Counted from the stretch's first letter, positions 10,125 to 21,610 are shown. The stretch is 64,000 nucleotides of DNA from Carya illinoinensis (GCF_018687715.1 NC_056766.1:13399001-13463000); one strand, 5' to 3'. Notes: generated by a model not told the origin, from the sequence alone. Numbers and translations are program-made.

Positions 10125-10304
10125 TGGTTTAGATTGAAACGAGAAAATTGGTGACATTAATTATTCAACTGCACGTGAAGTTGAACCGAGAGAGAGAGAG
10201 ATATTGATTAATGGTTGTTAATTAATGCTAGTCTCTCGTGTATTCTTGGACATTGCTTGCCATTTCACTATGGCTTCCATGGGCGTTATGTTAGTCAATA
10301 AACG
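10125..10304 (+). promoter_or_regulatory. CYP82 upstream module with G-box
   Basis: This is the upstream region of the P450 gene that is also present as an orphan copy at 880-1147. It contains CACGTG at 10172-10177, a core recognised by bHLH and bZIP factors and common in stress- and jasmonate-responsive plant promoters. A short AG repeat and the CGTGTATTCTTGGAC block follow. Conservation between two copies while flanking DNA has diverged is suggestive, but functional evidence is absent. Confidence 0.5.
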
Positions 10305-10637
10305 ACGCTCAAAACTAATTTATTCATGAAAAAATTTATTCACTATCTTAATTCTCATCAATTCGTAATGTGACATTAGATAATAGATTCATAAATAAAA
10401 AATAATAAATATTATCTAATCTTTTAATACTATATAATTAGATTATGGGAAGAATTACTCTTTTTAATGTTTATTTTGGGGGTGTTTGGAAAGATATTTT
10501 ATACGAGGGCAGTAAGTCTTAAGGTGACGGTGGCGGCCTCTATCTATTCAATTCCGTGTGGCAATTGAACTCCAACATAAGATATTTTTTCGGTGTTTTT
10601 TAAAGTCTTGTGACGGGGCCTTTTTTCAACTCCAAGA

Positions 10638-10646
10638 TATTTATAT
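10638..10646 (+). promoter_or_regulatory. Possible TATA box of the P450 gene
   Basis: TATTTATAT lies 59-67 bases before the first ATG (10705). A second TATATAT-like string at 10700-10705 touches that ATG. If the second one were the real TATA box, translation would have to start at the in-frame ATG at 10741 or 10756 instead. Confidence 0.35.
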
Positions 10647-10704
10647 GCCCTCCTGACCGCAGCCAGCTCCATCCACAGCCACAGCCAAAAAAAGGAAATT
10701 ATAT

Positions 10705-12414
10705 ATGCTCTTTCAATATCACTCATCACGTACCTTTAATATGATCACTTATATCATGGCTACCATCTTTGCCTGCTTGCTTCTCTTTATCTTCTTTCTA
10801 TTATGGAAGAGCACAGCCCAAAAAACTGCACCTCAAAGCAGACTTCCACCAGAAGTTGGTGGTGCATGGCCTATGATAGGCCACCTCCACCTATTAGCAA
10901 GGTCAAAACCTGCTCATATAACCTTAGGTTATATGGCTGACAAGTATGGACCAATCTTTACCATTAGGTTGGGAGTGCATAAAGCTATAGTGGTCAGCAA
11001 TTCAGAAATAGCCAAAGAGTGTTTTACTACCAAAGACAAAGTCTTTGCCAACCGTCCAAAAGCTATGGCAGTAGAACTCATGGGCTATAACTATGCCCTA
11101 TTCGCTTTCAGCCCTTACGGTTCCTATTGGCGCCAAGTTCGAAGAATAACCACACTTGAACTCCTTTCAAATCAACGCCTTGAGATGTTCAAGCACATCC
11201 GAGAATCGGAGGTAAACATAGCAATAAAGGAAACATATAAACTCCTAGTCAATAACAACAAGCACGTGTTGGTGGACATGAATAGATGGTTCGACAAGAT
11301 CACGCTAAACATGGTGTTTAGGATGGTTGTAGGGAAGCGATTTGCTTGGGTTGCCACCGAGGATGAGGATGAAGTAAATGATCTTGGGTACCAGAAGACA
11401 TTGAAAGATATTTCCATGTTGATTGGAAAGTTTGTGGTGTCAGATGCCTTACCATATCTAAGGTGGTTGGACTTGGGTGGGGACAAAAGGGCCATGAAAA
11501 AAGTCGCAAGAGAAATAGATCATGTGCTTAAAGGTTTGCTAGAAGAACATAAGCAAAGAAATCTCTCGAGTGAGGTGAAGAATGCACCCCAGGACTTTAT
11601 GGATGTATTGCTATCCATTGTCACAGATAACATAGAAATTTCCAATTTTGATGCTGATACAATTACAAAAGCAACTTGTCTGGTATGATCATTAATTATT
11701 GTTTCATTAGCCAAGATGATATCTAATTTTACAAAGAGTGTTTTAAAGGGATATTCTTATTGATATCTAATTTTACATCTTTTGTAGAACCTTATCTTAG
11801 GGGGCACAGATACAACAGCTGTGACCATGACGTGGGCTCTCTCTCTACTTCTTAACAATCGAGAGGCTCTAAAGAAAGTCCAACAAGAACTAGACGTCCA
11901 GGTTGGTAAGGAAAGGCAAGTGAAGGATTCAGACATACAAAACCTAACCTATCTCCAAGCTGTCATCAAAGAAACAATGCGCTTATACCCTGCTGGCCCA
12001 CTTGGTGTGCCGCACGAGTCTAGCGAAGATTGTGCTTTGGCTGGTTACCATGTCCCAGCTGGCACACGTCTTCTCGTTAATCTATCAAAGATCCATCGAG
12101 ACCCAAACTTGTGGCAGGATCCAACAGAGTTTCATCCAGAAAGATTCCTTACTACCCATAAAGATATCAATATTAGGGGTCAGAATTTTGAATTGATGCC
12201 ATTTGGTAGTGGTAGAAGAGTTTGCCCCGGAATGTCGCTTGGGTTACAACTGATTCAACTCACACTTTCTACCTTCTTACATGCTTTTGACATCTCAACT
12301 CCATCAGCTAAATCAGTAGATATGGTTGAGAAAGCTGGAATTGCCTCCATTAAAGCAACACCACTTGAAATCCATCTCACTCCACGCCTTCTTGAACAAG
12401 TATATGATGTATAA
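10705..12414 (+). CDS. Cytochrome P450, CYP82 family (CYP82D-like), two exons
   Basis: A haem monooxygenase anchored in the ER membrane. CYP82 enzymes oxidise specialised metabolites such as flavonoids, terpenoids and coumarins; the substrate here cannot be read from sequence. Exon 1 is 10705-11682, the intron 11683-11787 (GT..AG, phase 0, 105 bp) and exon 2 11788-12414, giving 534 residues, normal for the family. Visible parts are an N-terminal membrane helix (about residues 13-36), the proline-rich hinge (PPEVGGAWP), the I-helix GGTDTT right after the intron, the K-helix KETMR, FHPERF, and the haem loop [11 protein letters not shown] with its cysteine ligand. The intron sits at the usual CYP82 place, just before the I-helix GGTDTT. 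No stop or frameshift is present. Start choice: ATGs at 10705, 10741 and 10756 are all in frame and any keeps the anchor. CYP82D is my best subfamily guess from the MGYNYA and [14 protein letters not shown] segments. Confidence 0.93.
11683..11787 (+). other. P450 intron
   Basis: Starts GTATGATC and ends TTTTGTAG, phase 0. It contains a 16-base direct repeat (TGATATCTAATTTTAC), first near 11715 and again at 11760-11775, which is a small local duplication inside the intron. Confidence 0.9.
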
Positions 12415-12538
12415 TACTTTGAGTACTTGATATTAAATAATTTGTGTGAACAACTAGGATACATATTACCTAGCTAGGAATGTGTTCTAGTGATGCATAT
12501 ATATATGCACACACATTATGGATTCAATATGTGGATCT

Positions 12539-12544
12539 AATAAA
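12539..12544 (+). terminator. Possible poly(A) signal of the P450 gene
   Basis: AATAAA lies 125 bases after the stop codon. Plant signals are loosely defined, so this is only a candidate. The downstream region up to about 12870 is also present beside the inverted P450 pseudogene at 53735-53880. Confidence 0.35.
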
Positions 12545-13568
12545 AAAACCGTATCTTTGGGATTCGAGAAAACTCTAAAGAAGAACAATTATGTTCACTT
12601 TATAGATAATATGGTTGAGACTAATGCTATATGTAGTTGTGAAGTGCATAAGTCATGTATAATCATTTTGGAAAAGAGTTGGATCAACTATTAAAAAATT
12701 AGGTTTGTTTTTTTTTTTTTTGATCTCGTATTTTCTCACTTTTTTCAATGGGATTGCATGATACTTGTGTACTCAACGACTAAAAATATCATTTCTCTAT
12801 TTTTCAATTTCTCATGTTAAGATCATTGTCCAAATTTTATTAGCATAAATGTCGTATTTTAAACAAATCGCATCGGTGGGGATTATAATTTCATCCAAAT
12901 CGCATCGGAGGGGATTATAATTTCTTATATTTGTTTCCTTGAAGAATGGATCTAGGCAAAAAGAAGATCTAGAAATACACCATAGCTTTAATGGATTTTC
13001 TTTTGATGATAAGGGAAAATTATATTTCTTTCTTGTGTATTAGCCTTGTATACCCATTTTTTCATCATAAATAACAATTTTCGCAAAATTGCATGCCACA
13101 TGTTTGATGCAAGTAGTACTTAAGCAGCCAAAATAATGTTTCTCGGTGATTATACAGTTAGGGGAGACAGAAGAACTTTTATAAGGAGGTGGGCAAACAT
13201 TAATTATCATTCTTCAGACTGCGCGCATCTTTCTTCGTATGTTAAGAATTTTACCATCTGAAAATATAAAATAAACATATGCAATTGTTAATGTTTGAAG
13301 AGATTAATTGTGTAGCCGCACGTTTTGTAATTCTCTCCTCCATTAATTATTATCATCGTTTTAATAATATCTTGTCCTATTATAATTAGATGATTTTCGG
13401 TTAGTGCCCGATGAAAGGATAATACTTAAAATAATAACAGAAATGAAATAATTGCCCGGGATGTACAGTAATGGTTAATGGTGGTAAGTTCAAGTTTAAC
13501 AGAAATGAAATTGCACGTTTTGCGGATTTGAATGGCTAATGGTGTTGGTTGATTGGTGGTAAGTTCAT
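12545..13568. other. Intergenic, no gene seen
   Basis: AT-rich DNA with no supported frame. A repeat near 12862-12920 (CAAATCGCATCGG twice) and an imperfect 65-70-base tandem duplication at about 13434-13567 (AACAGAAATGAAAT ... GTGGTAAGTTCA twice) are the only structure I see. Confidence 0.5.
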
Positions 13569-13713
13569 GTAATATCTCATGTTTACGTGTATTTTTATTG
13601 AATGATTATTTAAATTATTATAATTAGTGGTTCTTTTGTTTTAAATTAAACTTGATTTTCGTGGTATTATTTTGTAACTTCCAAGTTATGAAATTTAAAT
13701 AATGTGTTTTCTT
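13569..13713 (+). repeat. Left part of an AT-rich LTR-like sequence split by LINE-B
   Basis: It starts TGTAATATCTCATG and resembles the start of the larger LTR-like block at 19788 (TGTGATACCCCATA ... GTGTATTTTTATTGAA ... ATGTGTTTTCTT / ATGTGCTTTCTT). The second part continues at 19551-19787. The sequence is therefore a degraded LTR-type repeat that was the target of LINE-B. Confidence 0.55.
13698..13713 (+). repeat. LINE-B target-site duplication, left
   Basis: AATAATGTGTTTTCTT, identical to 19535-19550. A perfect 16-bp duplication is in the size range expected for L1-type target-primed reverse transcription. Confidence 0.9.
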
Positions 13714-13832
13714 AGTCTCCTCTCAGGTTAGCTCTCCAGCAAAACTAGAGGTGGAGTTGTCTAGTGTTCAGTTTATCTCTTTTCAGTGCTATAGTTCAGT
13801 CTCCTCAAGTGGAGACCTTATATAGCTTCGTT

Positions 13833-15368
13833 ATGTACGTAGGAGAGAGTCACAGTACTAAAGATCTGGAGGATCTATGGAAAAATTTAAAGCTAATAGG
13901 AGAGGAGGAGGAGGTGATAGAAATGGAGGGTAGCGGGAACGAAGATATACGACGGAAAGGTGAATTGAGTCTGATTGGGAGAGTATGCTCGGACAGAGTG
14001 ATAGGGAAAGACTTGATAAGCAATACCATGGCAAGGATATGGAGGATCAGTAAGAAGGCTTCTTTCCAACAAGTTGACAAAAATACCTATGTTATTACTT
14101 TTGGAACACATGCGGATCTACATAGAGTTTTCGAAGGCAAACCTTGGTTTTTTGATAACGCAATGTTTCTCCTCATGCAATATGATGGAATAATGAAACC
14201 GGGAAAGATAGATTTCGATAGTGAAGTTTTCTGGATGCAAATCCATAACTTACCCTTGAGCTGCATGTCGGAGGAACGGGGTAACAAAATAGGGAAGACG
14301 GTGGACAAGGTAGTAGAAGTAGACGCGCAAGAGGATGGCATTGGATGGGGCAGATGGTTATGGGTCAAGGTGGAGATAAAACTTAGAAAACAGATCGCCA
14401 GGGGCAGATTCATTAGTGTCCAGAGTACAAAACATTGGGTCCACTTCCGGTTCGAATCTTTACCAAAGATCTGCTTCCAGTGTGGCTGGTTCCTTCATGA
14501 TGTTCAAGGGTGTCAAGCGAGTAAAGAAAAACAGAGAGAGGAGGACCTCAATGGCAAACCACAGTTCGGTCCATGGTTTCGAGTTGAGATTGCCCCTAGA
14601 CGATGGTCTGGCAAGGCGCGATACCAAAGTGATATGGGAGCAAGGGAGAAACAGAATAATGGTGACAGGGGGAGGGAAGTAATACCAAAAGATAGTGTCG
14701 GAAAAGGGAGGATGGTGGAGGGGTTGGACGGAGGACGGGAGACCTCCGGTTCTTCTCAAATACAGAAACCTACAGAAGCTATGAAGGGTGACAAGGTAGA
14801 CACCAGTCATCAGGGACAGAGGGTGACAAACCTAGAGGAAGGTGGAGATGTGATGGAAGCTGACCTCCTAACCTGCTTGAAAGAAAAGGAACAGTGTAAG
14901 GCTGGGCGAGACAGTTTTAGGCGGGAAGGGGAAAAGGAACTGTACAAGGCTGGGAGAGACAGTTTTAGGCGGGAAGAGGGAAGAGAATCAGATATTAACA
15001 CTGGGCTAGGCGAAGAGGCTGGGCTGCATGGTATACTAGGCCCTCACTTAAACCAGAAAGGGCCCAACTCTCTTTCGGTTACTAGCCTAGAAGAAGCAGC
15101 AGTTGAGATAGTATCGAATCACGAACAAAGCAAGGCACTCCAGCAAGAGCTTTGTAGCTGGAAACATCAGGCCAGGGTGCAGAAATGTTCAACATCCTCC
15201 TCAATCTCCACAAGATCAAAAGGGGTAAAACGGGGTTTAGAGGTAAGTACTACTAATCTTGGTTCTCATAAGAAACTGAAAAAGCTTGGTGTATTGGGTT
15301 CTTTGGAGCAAAACAATGAACAATTAGAGAAGGTGGTGGCTGCCAGTCAGCCCCACCAGAGGATATGA
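13833..15368 (+). CDS. LINE-B ORF1 (DUF4283 plus CCHC zinc knuckle)
   Basis: The frame is open from 13764, but the methionine at 13833 gives the usual family start shortly before the LEDLWKNLKLIGEEEE segment, leaving about 511 residues. A DUF4283-type domain (VFWMQIHNLPLS) and a CCHC knuckle (CFQCGWFLHDVQGC) are present. A polar, highly charged C-terminal half contains two copies of a KAGRDSFRRE repeat (about 14898-14970). The protein would bind element RNA. It is intact although ORF2 is heavily damaged, and its stop overlaps the ORF2 ATG (ATGA at 15365-15368). Confidence 0.85.
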   Translation: MYVGESHSTKDLEDLWKNLKLIGEEEEVIEMEGSGNEDIRRKGELSLIGRVCSDRVIGKDLISNTMARIWRISKKASFQQVDKNTYVITFGTHADLHRVFEGKPWFFDNAMFLLMQYDGIMKPGKIDFDSEVFWMQIHNLPLSCMSEERGNKIGKTVDKVVEVDAQEDGIGWGRWLWVKVEIKLRKQIARGRFISVQSTKHWVHFRFESLPKICFQCGWFLHDVQGCQASKEKQREEDLNGKPQFGPWFRVEIAPRRWSGKARYQSDMGAREKQNNGDRGREVIPKDSVGKGRMVEGLDGGRETSGSSQIQKPTEAMKGDKVDTSHQGQRVTNLEEGGDVMEADLLTCLKEKEQCKAGRDSFRREGEKELYKAGRDSFRREEGRESDINTGLGEEAGLHGILGPHLNQKGPNSLSVTSLEEAAVEIVSNHEQSKALQQELCSWKHQARVQKCSTSSSISTRSKGVKRGLEVSTTNLGSHKKLKKLGVLGSLEQNNEQLEKVVAASQPHQRI

Positions 15369-18300
15369 AGATCCTAAGTTGGAACTATAGGGGCTTGGGA
15401 ACCCCTGAACAGTTCAAACCCTTCGCATGGTAGTGAAGAAGAAGATGCCTGATATGGTTTTTCTTATGGAAACCAAACTCCCATATGGTAGAGCAGATGG
15501 GATTGCGAAGTCAATAAAATTTGAGGGCTGTTGTGCTAGTGAGGCAGTTGGTAGGAGTTGAGGCCTTATCCTGCTGTGAAAACAGAAGGACCAGGTAGAG
15601 TTGGTCAACTTTTCAAGACACCATTTTAATGTTTTGGTAAATGATACTCAGTGTAACTTTAAGTGGTTACTAACCTGTTTTTATGGGCACCCGAACTCAA
15701 ATTTGAGAAAACAAACATGGGATTTATTGTCATCTTTCAAGCCTAGTGAAGGGGGTTGGGGAGTGATAGGGGATTTTAATGAGATCTTATTTAATGACGA
15801 GAAAGTGGGGGGGAAGATGTAGGAATGAAAACCTCATGAGAATGTTTAGAAATCTGGTAGAAGAAGGAAATTTGGTTGATCTAGGATGGAAAACAAACAA
15901 ATTCACATGGTGCAACCGACATGAAGATGAGTCTTTCACAAAGGAAAGACTAGATAAAGCTTTAGCAAACCCAAGGTGGAAAGTAACTTATGCAGAGGCT
16001 TTAGTGGAAACTCTTCTAGCTATCTACTCTGATCACAGCCCAATACTACTTTACTGTAGTTTTGAGAGGTGTTCAGCATACAGATATCACTCTTCATTCA
16101 AGTACGAAGCCAACTGGATTAATGAGATGGGCTGTAGAGAGGCAGCTTCTGAAGCATGGCAGGGCAGTTATAGAGGGGAGACTGGTTTGGAGAAGGTCTT
16201 ATACAAGCTTGACAAAACTAGAAAGGGGCTTCAAAAGTGGAGTAGACACATGGTTAGAGACAGAAATAGAGCTATAAGAGAAAAGACACAGTTGTTAGGT
16301 GAGTTGCAAAGCCGAGAAGAACCAAGCACCATAAAGAAACAAAAGGCCTGCAGCAAGATCTTAACTTTCTATTGGAACAAGAAGACATAGGGTGGAGGCA
16401 AAGGGCAAAGAGACACTGGCTGATTTGTGGTGATAGAAATACAATATTCTATCATGCCTGTGTAAATCAGAGAAGGCAAAAGAATACCATCACTAGAATT
16501 ATTGACATGGAAGGAACAGAAGTGAGAGAGAAGAAAGAGGTTGTTGCAAGTTTTAAGAGCCATTTCATAGCAATATACAAGTCAACAAAACCTAATTCAG
16601 AAAGTCTGCAGGGTCTGGAATCAAGGCTTACAGCCGAGATGAGTCTAAGGCTAGAAGGGGTATTTACAGAAAAGGAAGTGGAGCTGGCTCTCAAACAGAT
16701 GTCTCCTTTTAAGTCACCAGGGCCTGATGGGTTTAGTGCAAGGTTTTTCCAAGAACACTAGGGACTAGTTGGGAAAGAGACTTCACAAGCAGTGCTGAAT
16801 TTCTTAAACTTAGGAATTTTACCAAGGGAGTTAAATCACACTCATTTAGCTTTAATTCCTAAGGTTAGTTCCCCCACTTCAGTACGTGACTTTAGACCTA
16901 TCTCTCTTTGTAATGTGTTTTACAAGCTTATCTCAAAGGTAATGGCAAATAGAATGAAAGGCACGCTACATAAGGTGATATCGATGAATCAAAGTACTTT
17001 CATCCCCAAAAGGCTGATAACTGATAACATAATAGTGGCTTATGAGGTCCTTCATTCAATGCAACAAAGGAAAAAGGGTAAAGAAGGTGCCATGGAAATC
17101 AAGTTAGACATGTCAAAAGCCTATGATAGGGTTGAATGGGATTTCCTAGAGGCTGTGTTATTAAGATTGGGTTTTGGACAGAAATAGACAAATTTGTTGA
17201 TAAAATGTGTCAGATCAGTATCTTATTCAGTTATCATCAATGGACAGCCAGGAGAGACAATCATTCCCACAAGAGGGCTAAGGCATTGTGATCCCTTGTC
17301 ACCCTACTTATTCTTATTATGTGTTGAAAGTCTCAGCAATTTACTACATCAAGCTGAATTGAGAGGCATGATTAAAGGACTTGATGTAATGCGAGGAGGA
17401 ATAAGAATCAACCATCTTCTCTTCACAGATGATTGTGTAATATTCTATAGAGCTAAGTTAGTGGAGTGGTACAGAATTCGTGGAATCTTGGCAGTATCTG
17501 AGCAAGCTTCAAGTCAAACTCTAAACAAAGAAAAAACCAATGTTTTCTTCAGCACAAACACAAGAGGAGAAACGAGATAGTTCATCCTACAACAGATCAA
17601 TGGTTTAAGGTGTTATGACTATAACAGATATTTAGGACTCTCTACAGTGGTTGGAAGGTCTAAGTATAACTCCTTTAGGAGCTTGAAAGAGAAGATATGT
17701 AAGAGAATCAATAGCTGGAAAACAAAATTCCTTTCTTCTGCAAGCAAGGAAGTATTGATTAAAAGTGTATTACAGGCAATTCCTGCATATGCTATGAGTG
17801 TCTTCAAGCTACCAGTAATGCTACTAAAGGAGATTGAAGCTATGTTGGCAAGGTTTTGGTGGAGACATAAAAGAGAAGGGAGAGGTATACACTGGAAGAG
17901 CTGGAAGGTTCTGAGTTCAGTTAAAAACCAAGGGGGATTAGGCTTTAGAGACCCCAGTTCCTTCAATAAAGTACAACTAGCAAAGCAGCTGTGGAGGTTT
18001 ATAAAGGAACCAGATCTATTGGTTTCTCAGGTTTTCAAGCAAAAGTATTTTCAAGATAGTGACCTGTTGGAAGCCAAACTGAAAGGTTCTCCCTCCTTTG
18101 TGTGGTGAAGTCTGTGGTCGAGCCTGAAGTTGGTTAAGAAGGGTATGGTGTGGAGGGTGGGGAATGGAAAGAGCATCAACATTTGGAAGGACAAGTGGTT
18201 ACCTCGACCTATTACTTTTCAAGTTCAGTCTCCTACAAATACTTTTGAAAAAGAAGCAAAGGTGGAGACATTGATAGATGTGGCTACTAAATCATGGAAA

Positions 18301-19487
18301 AAGGAAGTGGTGGAGACAGTTTTCAGGGAAGATGAAGCAGAACTGATTTTATCCATTCCATTGAGCAGTAGAGGAGCAAGTGACAGGAGGATTTGGTAGC
18401 TTCAGAAAGAGGAACATTCTTAGCCAAAAGTGCCTATTTTCTGGAAACCCACTGCAGAGAAGAAACACAGGGGACACGTCCTCAGATGGGTCAATCAGTG
18501 GTATGTGGAGGAAAATGTGGGGTCTCAAGGTACCAGGTAAGGTAAAGATGCTGATATGGAAATGTGTTAGTAGGATTCTACCGACTAGAGATAACCTTTT
18601 AGAAAGAATATAGTGGAAAGCAATGTGTGTCCAATTTGCATGAGGGAACCTGAAACTACAGTACATATGGTTTGGGAGTGCCCTACAGCAACTGATGTGT
18701 GGAGAGGTTTTACTCTTTTCAGAAAATGGAAAAGGAGCTTCAGTGATTTCCAAATGTTGTTGGAAGAAATGGTTGTGAGGCTAAAACAAGAAGAATTGGA
18801 ACTGGCAGTAGTAGTTTTCTATCATCTATGGATAAGAAGGAATGGTTTGGTCTTCCAGGAAACCTTTCACCCTCTTAGTACGATTGTTGCTAAGGCATTG
18901 TCAGAGCAAGCAATGTATAAGGAAGTGCTGACTGAAGGAAAAGATAGAATAGAGAGAAGACAAGCAGATGGTATGAGGCAGAATCATAAACCTCTGGATT
19001 GGCGCCGCCTTTCTTTAAAGTTAACTTCGATGCAGCTTTTGATCAAGACAAACGAAGCATGGGTATAGGAGTAATTGTAAGGGACTCAGAAGGAGAATTG
19101 TTGGGGTGTCTGGTTGCACCTAGAGAGAATATCCCATCAGTTTTCCAAGCTAAGTGCTACACCCTTCACAGAGCAATGGTGCTATGTCTTGAGCTCGGTT
19201 TGCCATAGGTGTGCTTTGAAGGGGATGCCAAAAATGTTGTAGATGTGGTGAACTAAAATGAAGAGGATAGTTCTTGGTCTAGACAGGTGATAGAGGACCT
19301 CCAACAACTCATGGCAGCAAATCGAGAGTGGGACTTAGCTTTTGTACATAGAAGTGCTAATGTAGGTGCACACACTGCTGCTAAACTAGCAGTTAGTGTG
19401 TCTAGTGAAGTAGTTTGGCTGGAAGATGGCTCTGCTGTAGTCAAAAGAGTCATTTTGGATGACTTAATTTGTAATACTCGTAACTAG
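15365..19487 (+). pseudogene. LINE-B ORF2 relic: endonuclease, reverse transcriptase, RNase H
   Basis: Recognisable in order are an endonuclease (WNYRGLG instead of WNCRGLG at 15380, GDFNE near 15775, SDHSP near 16030), a reverse transcriptase (DFRPISLCNV near 16890, KLDMSKAYDRVEW near 17105, GLRHCDPLSPYLF near 17277, FTDD in place of FADD near 17429), a zinc-binding segment (about 18640-18690) and RNase H (FDAA, KCYTLHRAM; 19010-19487). Stops and frameshifts occur at about 15430, 15820, 16390, 16760, 17187, 17580, 18108, 18399, 18613 and 19208. The change in the catalytic FADD alone would be expected to weaken the enzyme. It cannot make a working protein. Confidence 0.9.
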
Positions 19488-19534
19488 TCTATGCTATGAA
19501 ATGAAATGGTTTTCTTTTCAAAAAGAAAAATAAT

Positions 19535-19550
19535 AATAATGTGTTTTCTT
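19535..19550 (+). repeat. LINE-B target-site duplication, right
   Basis: AATAATGTGTTTTCTT, identical to 13698-13713. Confidence 0.9.
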
Positions 19551-19787
19551 GATATTAATAATTATTTTGCATTTAAACTACTATCTAGCTTAAATTATTT
19601 TATTGTTAGGGTTTAATTATTTTATTAATGTTTAGTTGTAGTATTTTTATTAGGCTTTTATTCTTTTTTTTTTTGTGCCTTTATATTTCATAGACCTTTA
19701 TTTTCAGATTGGGCTTTATTTTAGTGGTTTTTTCTCTTGATTTTGGGCCAAGCCTCGTCAGTTTTTGGGCCCCGCTCATGTGCCTTG
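19551..19787 (+). repeat. Right part of the LTR-like sequence split by LINE-B
   Basis: Continues the AT-rich repeat of 13569-13713 directly after the right target-site duplication, then passes into a T-rich stretch. It ends where the next LTR-like block starts (TGTGATACCCC at 19788). Confidence 0.5.
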
Positions 19788-21610
19788 TGTGATACCCCAT
19801 ATTTTAGTGTATTTTTATTGAAAGAGTATTTTAATTGATTTAAAAATTGATTTTCTTATTTTAAATTTATCATATTTTCATTGGATTTATTTTATGATTT
19901 TTAAGTTGTAAAAATTGTTTTGATGTGCTTTCTTAATATTAATTATTGTTTTGTATTTAAAATGATCCTTATTTTAAAGTATTTTACTATTAGATTTTAT
20001 TATTTTATTTTATTAAGTCACTGTGTTTAAATTATTTTATTTTATTATGTCACTGTGTTTAAATTATTTTATTTAACTTGTCGTTTTAAAATTTATATTC
20101 GTTGTATCAGTTTGAGACCCTGAGTTGGAAAAGGCTGGACCTCATTTCTTTCTATTTCTTTTTTCTTTTTTTTTCCTTTTTATTTTTCTCCTCTTTTTCT
20201 TCTTTCTTTTCGTTCTTTTCTCCCCTGCTCTTTTCTCTCTCCAGTGCGACCAGCTCTCCCCTCCCTCTCCCCGTCGTTTTCTTCTTCTCTCCCAGTGCGC
20301 TGCCACTCGCTGGCGTGAGCGACACCGCCCAACCCACCTTCTTCCTCTTCAGCCGGCAGTGAACATCCCCCTCCGTTTTCAGCCCCAATCGAGTCGCTAC
20401 TAGCCACCACGAGCCCCTTCAAGCCGCGGCTTCCATTTACTCTAGCGCCGCCGTCGGTCCACCTCCAGGCATCATTTCTTCACCACTTCATCACTGACTT
20501 CTTGCCGACCTAGCCCACCTATTTCCAGCTCCAATCCATCGTTGGAGCAACCATCACAAGCTAAAGTCCGATTAGGCCGTTTTTTACATCCACCGCCTTT
20601 TTCGCCGCCACTCACATCCAACCACTACTTCCATTAGCTTCACCATCACCTTTAAGCCATTCTCTAACAATTCTAAGTCTTAGTTTGTCCTCATTCAAAA
20701 GTGGGTATTTTGGGACCTATAGCCTTAGAGCGATTTGCACTATTATGTTGCCTTACCGCCGCTTTTTGCACCTCCGTGATCCTTCAGAAAATATTTTATA
20801 GTGCTGTAAGTATTTTCCAAACTTGTTTTAAGATTTAAATATAATTTTGCATTAACAATACATTGTGTTTTGATTGGTTGTGCCGGACTGAGTTCGAGGA
20901 GTCGGAGGTCGGATGGATTTGAGGATGGACTTATTTATGTTTGGATGATATTGGATTTATTGGATAATTTGTCTTGTCATTTGCATTGCATGGTGCATGC
21001 ATGTACATGTGTTGAAAAATAAAACTGGGTTTTTGTGTAATTGCATGCATTTTCATGTGCATATTTGGAAACTAGGTTTTTATACGAAAAAGGATTTCAT
21101 GTGTTTGAAATGAACTGATTGAACGGTTTGATAGAGAGTCATTGTAGAGACGGTAGTAGAGTATTGCCTACGATTCTCGCCTACAGACGGAGTTGTAGGG
21201 ATGGTGGTTAGCAGGGACAGTGGTAGAGTCTCGCCTGTGATTCTCGGTTATAGTGCACGCGTAGGGATGGTGGAAGAGTCCCGCCTACAGTGCATGCTGA
21301 ATGATTGATTGGGCTTTTGCTTGTATTATTTGGAAATTATTTCCTTACCTTTAAATTATGTATTTTGATTTTATGATGTTACTGGAAATTTGTAATATTT
21401 TGATATGCTTGTATTTAATCAAGTTTTTCTTTTAAACAAATTCTAGTACTTATTCAATTAACTTTTATTATCCATTGCATTGTTTTGTTGTACACACACT
21501 TAGCACTTAACGATGGGATGCCCGACCCGTGTTATCATCATTCTGAAGCCTCGATTCTGGAGGGTGCCATGGAACAAGAATTGGCGGAATAGTACGGACC
21601 CTCTTAGAAG
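19788..21610 (+). mobile_element. Solo or truncated gypsy-type LTR
   Basis: The block starts TGTGATACCCCATA and has an AT-rich first third, then a strong polypyrimidine tract with C-rich, codon-like sequence (20130-20700), and then a G-rich part with repeats of the type GGGACGGTGGTAGAGTC/TCGCCTAC (21140-21290). It ends near a CTCGATTCTGGAGGGTGCCATGG block. This composition matches large non-coding LTRs of Ty3/gypsy elements that I remember from Fagales genomes. No primer-binding site, polyprotein or second LTR follows, so it is a solo LTR or a truncated element. The exact right end is not visible. Confidence 0.55.

Larger units (their letters stand above)
13714..19534 (+). mobile_element. LINE-B, full-length L1-type element, decayed
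   Basis: The element runs from just after the left target-site duplication to a short A-rich 3' end (AAAAAGAAAAATAATAAT) before the right one. It contains an intact ORF1 (13833-15368) and an ORF2 (15365-19487) broken into about ten pieces. Layout and sequence are close to LINE-A, including the ATGA overlap of the two ORFs, so both belong to one or to sister families. Perfect target-site duplications despite the many coding lesions suggest the flanks were lucky, or that the element inserted with lesions already present. Confidence 0.93.

Noticed and set aside
11172..11495. 107-codon frame antisense to P450 exon 1
   Set aside because: Antisense shadow of a conserved coding exon; no motifs.
20102..20422. 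Frames rich in Phe/Leu/Ser on + and Lys/Glu on -
   Set aside because: Produced by the polypyrimidine tract of the LTR-like block; no family motif.
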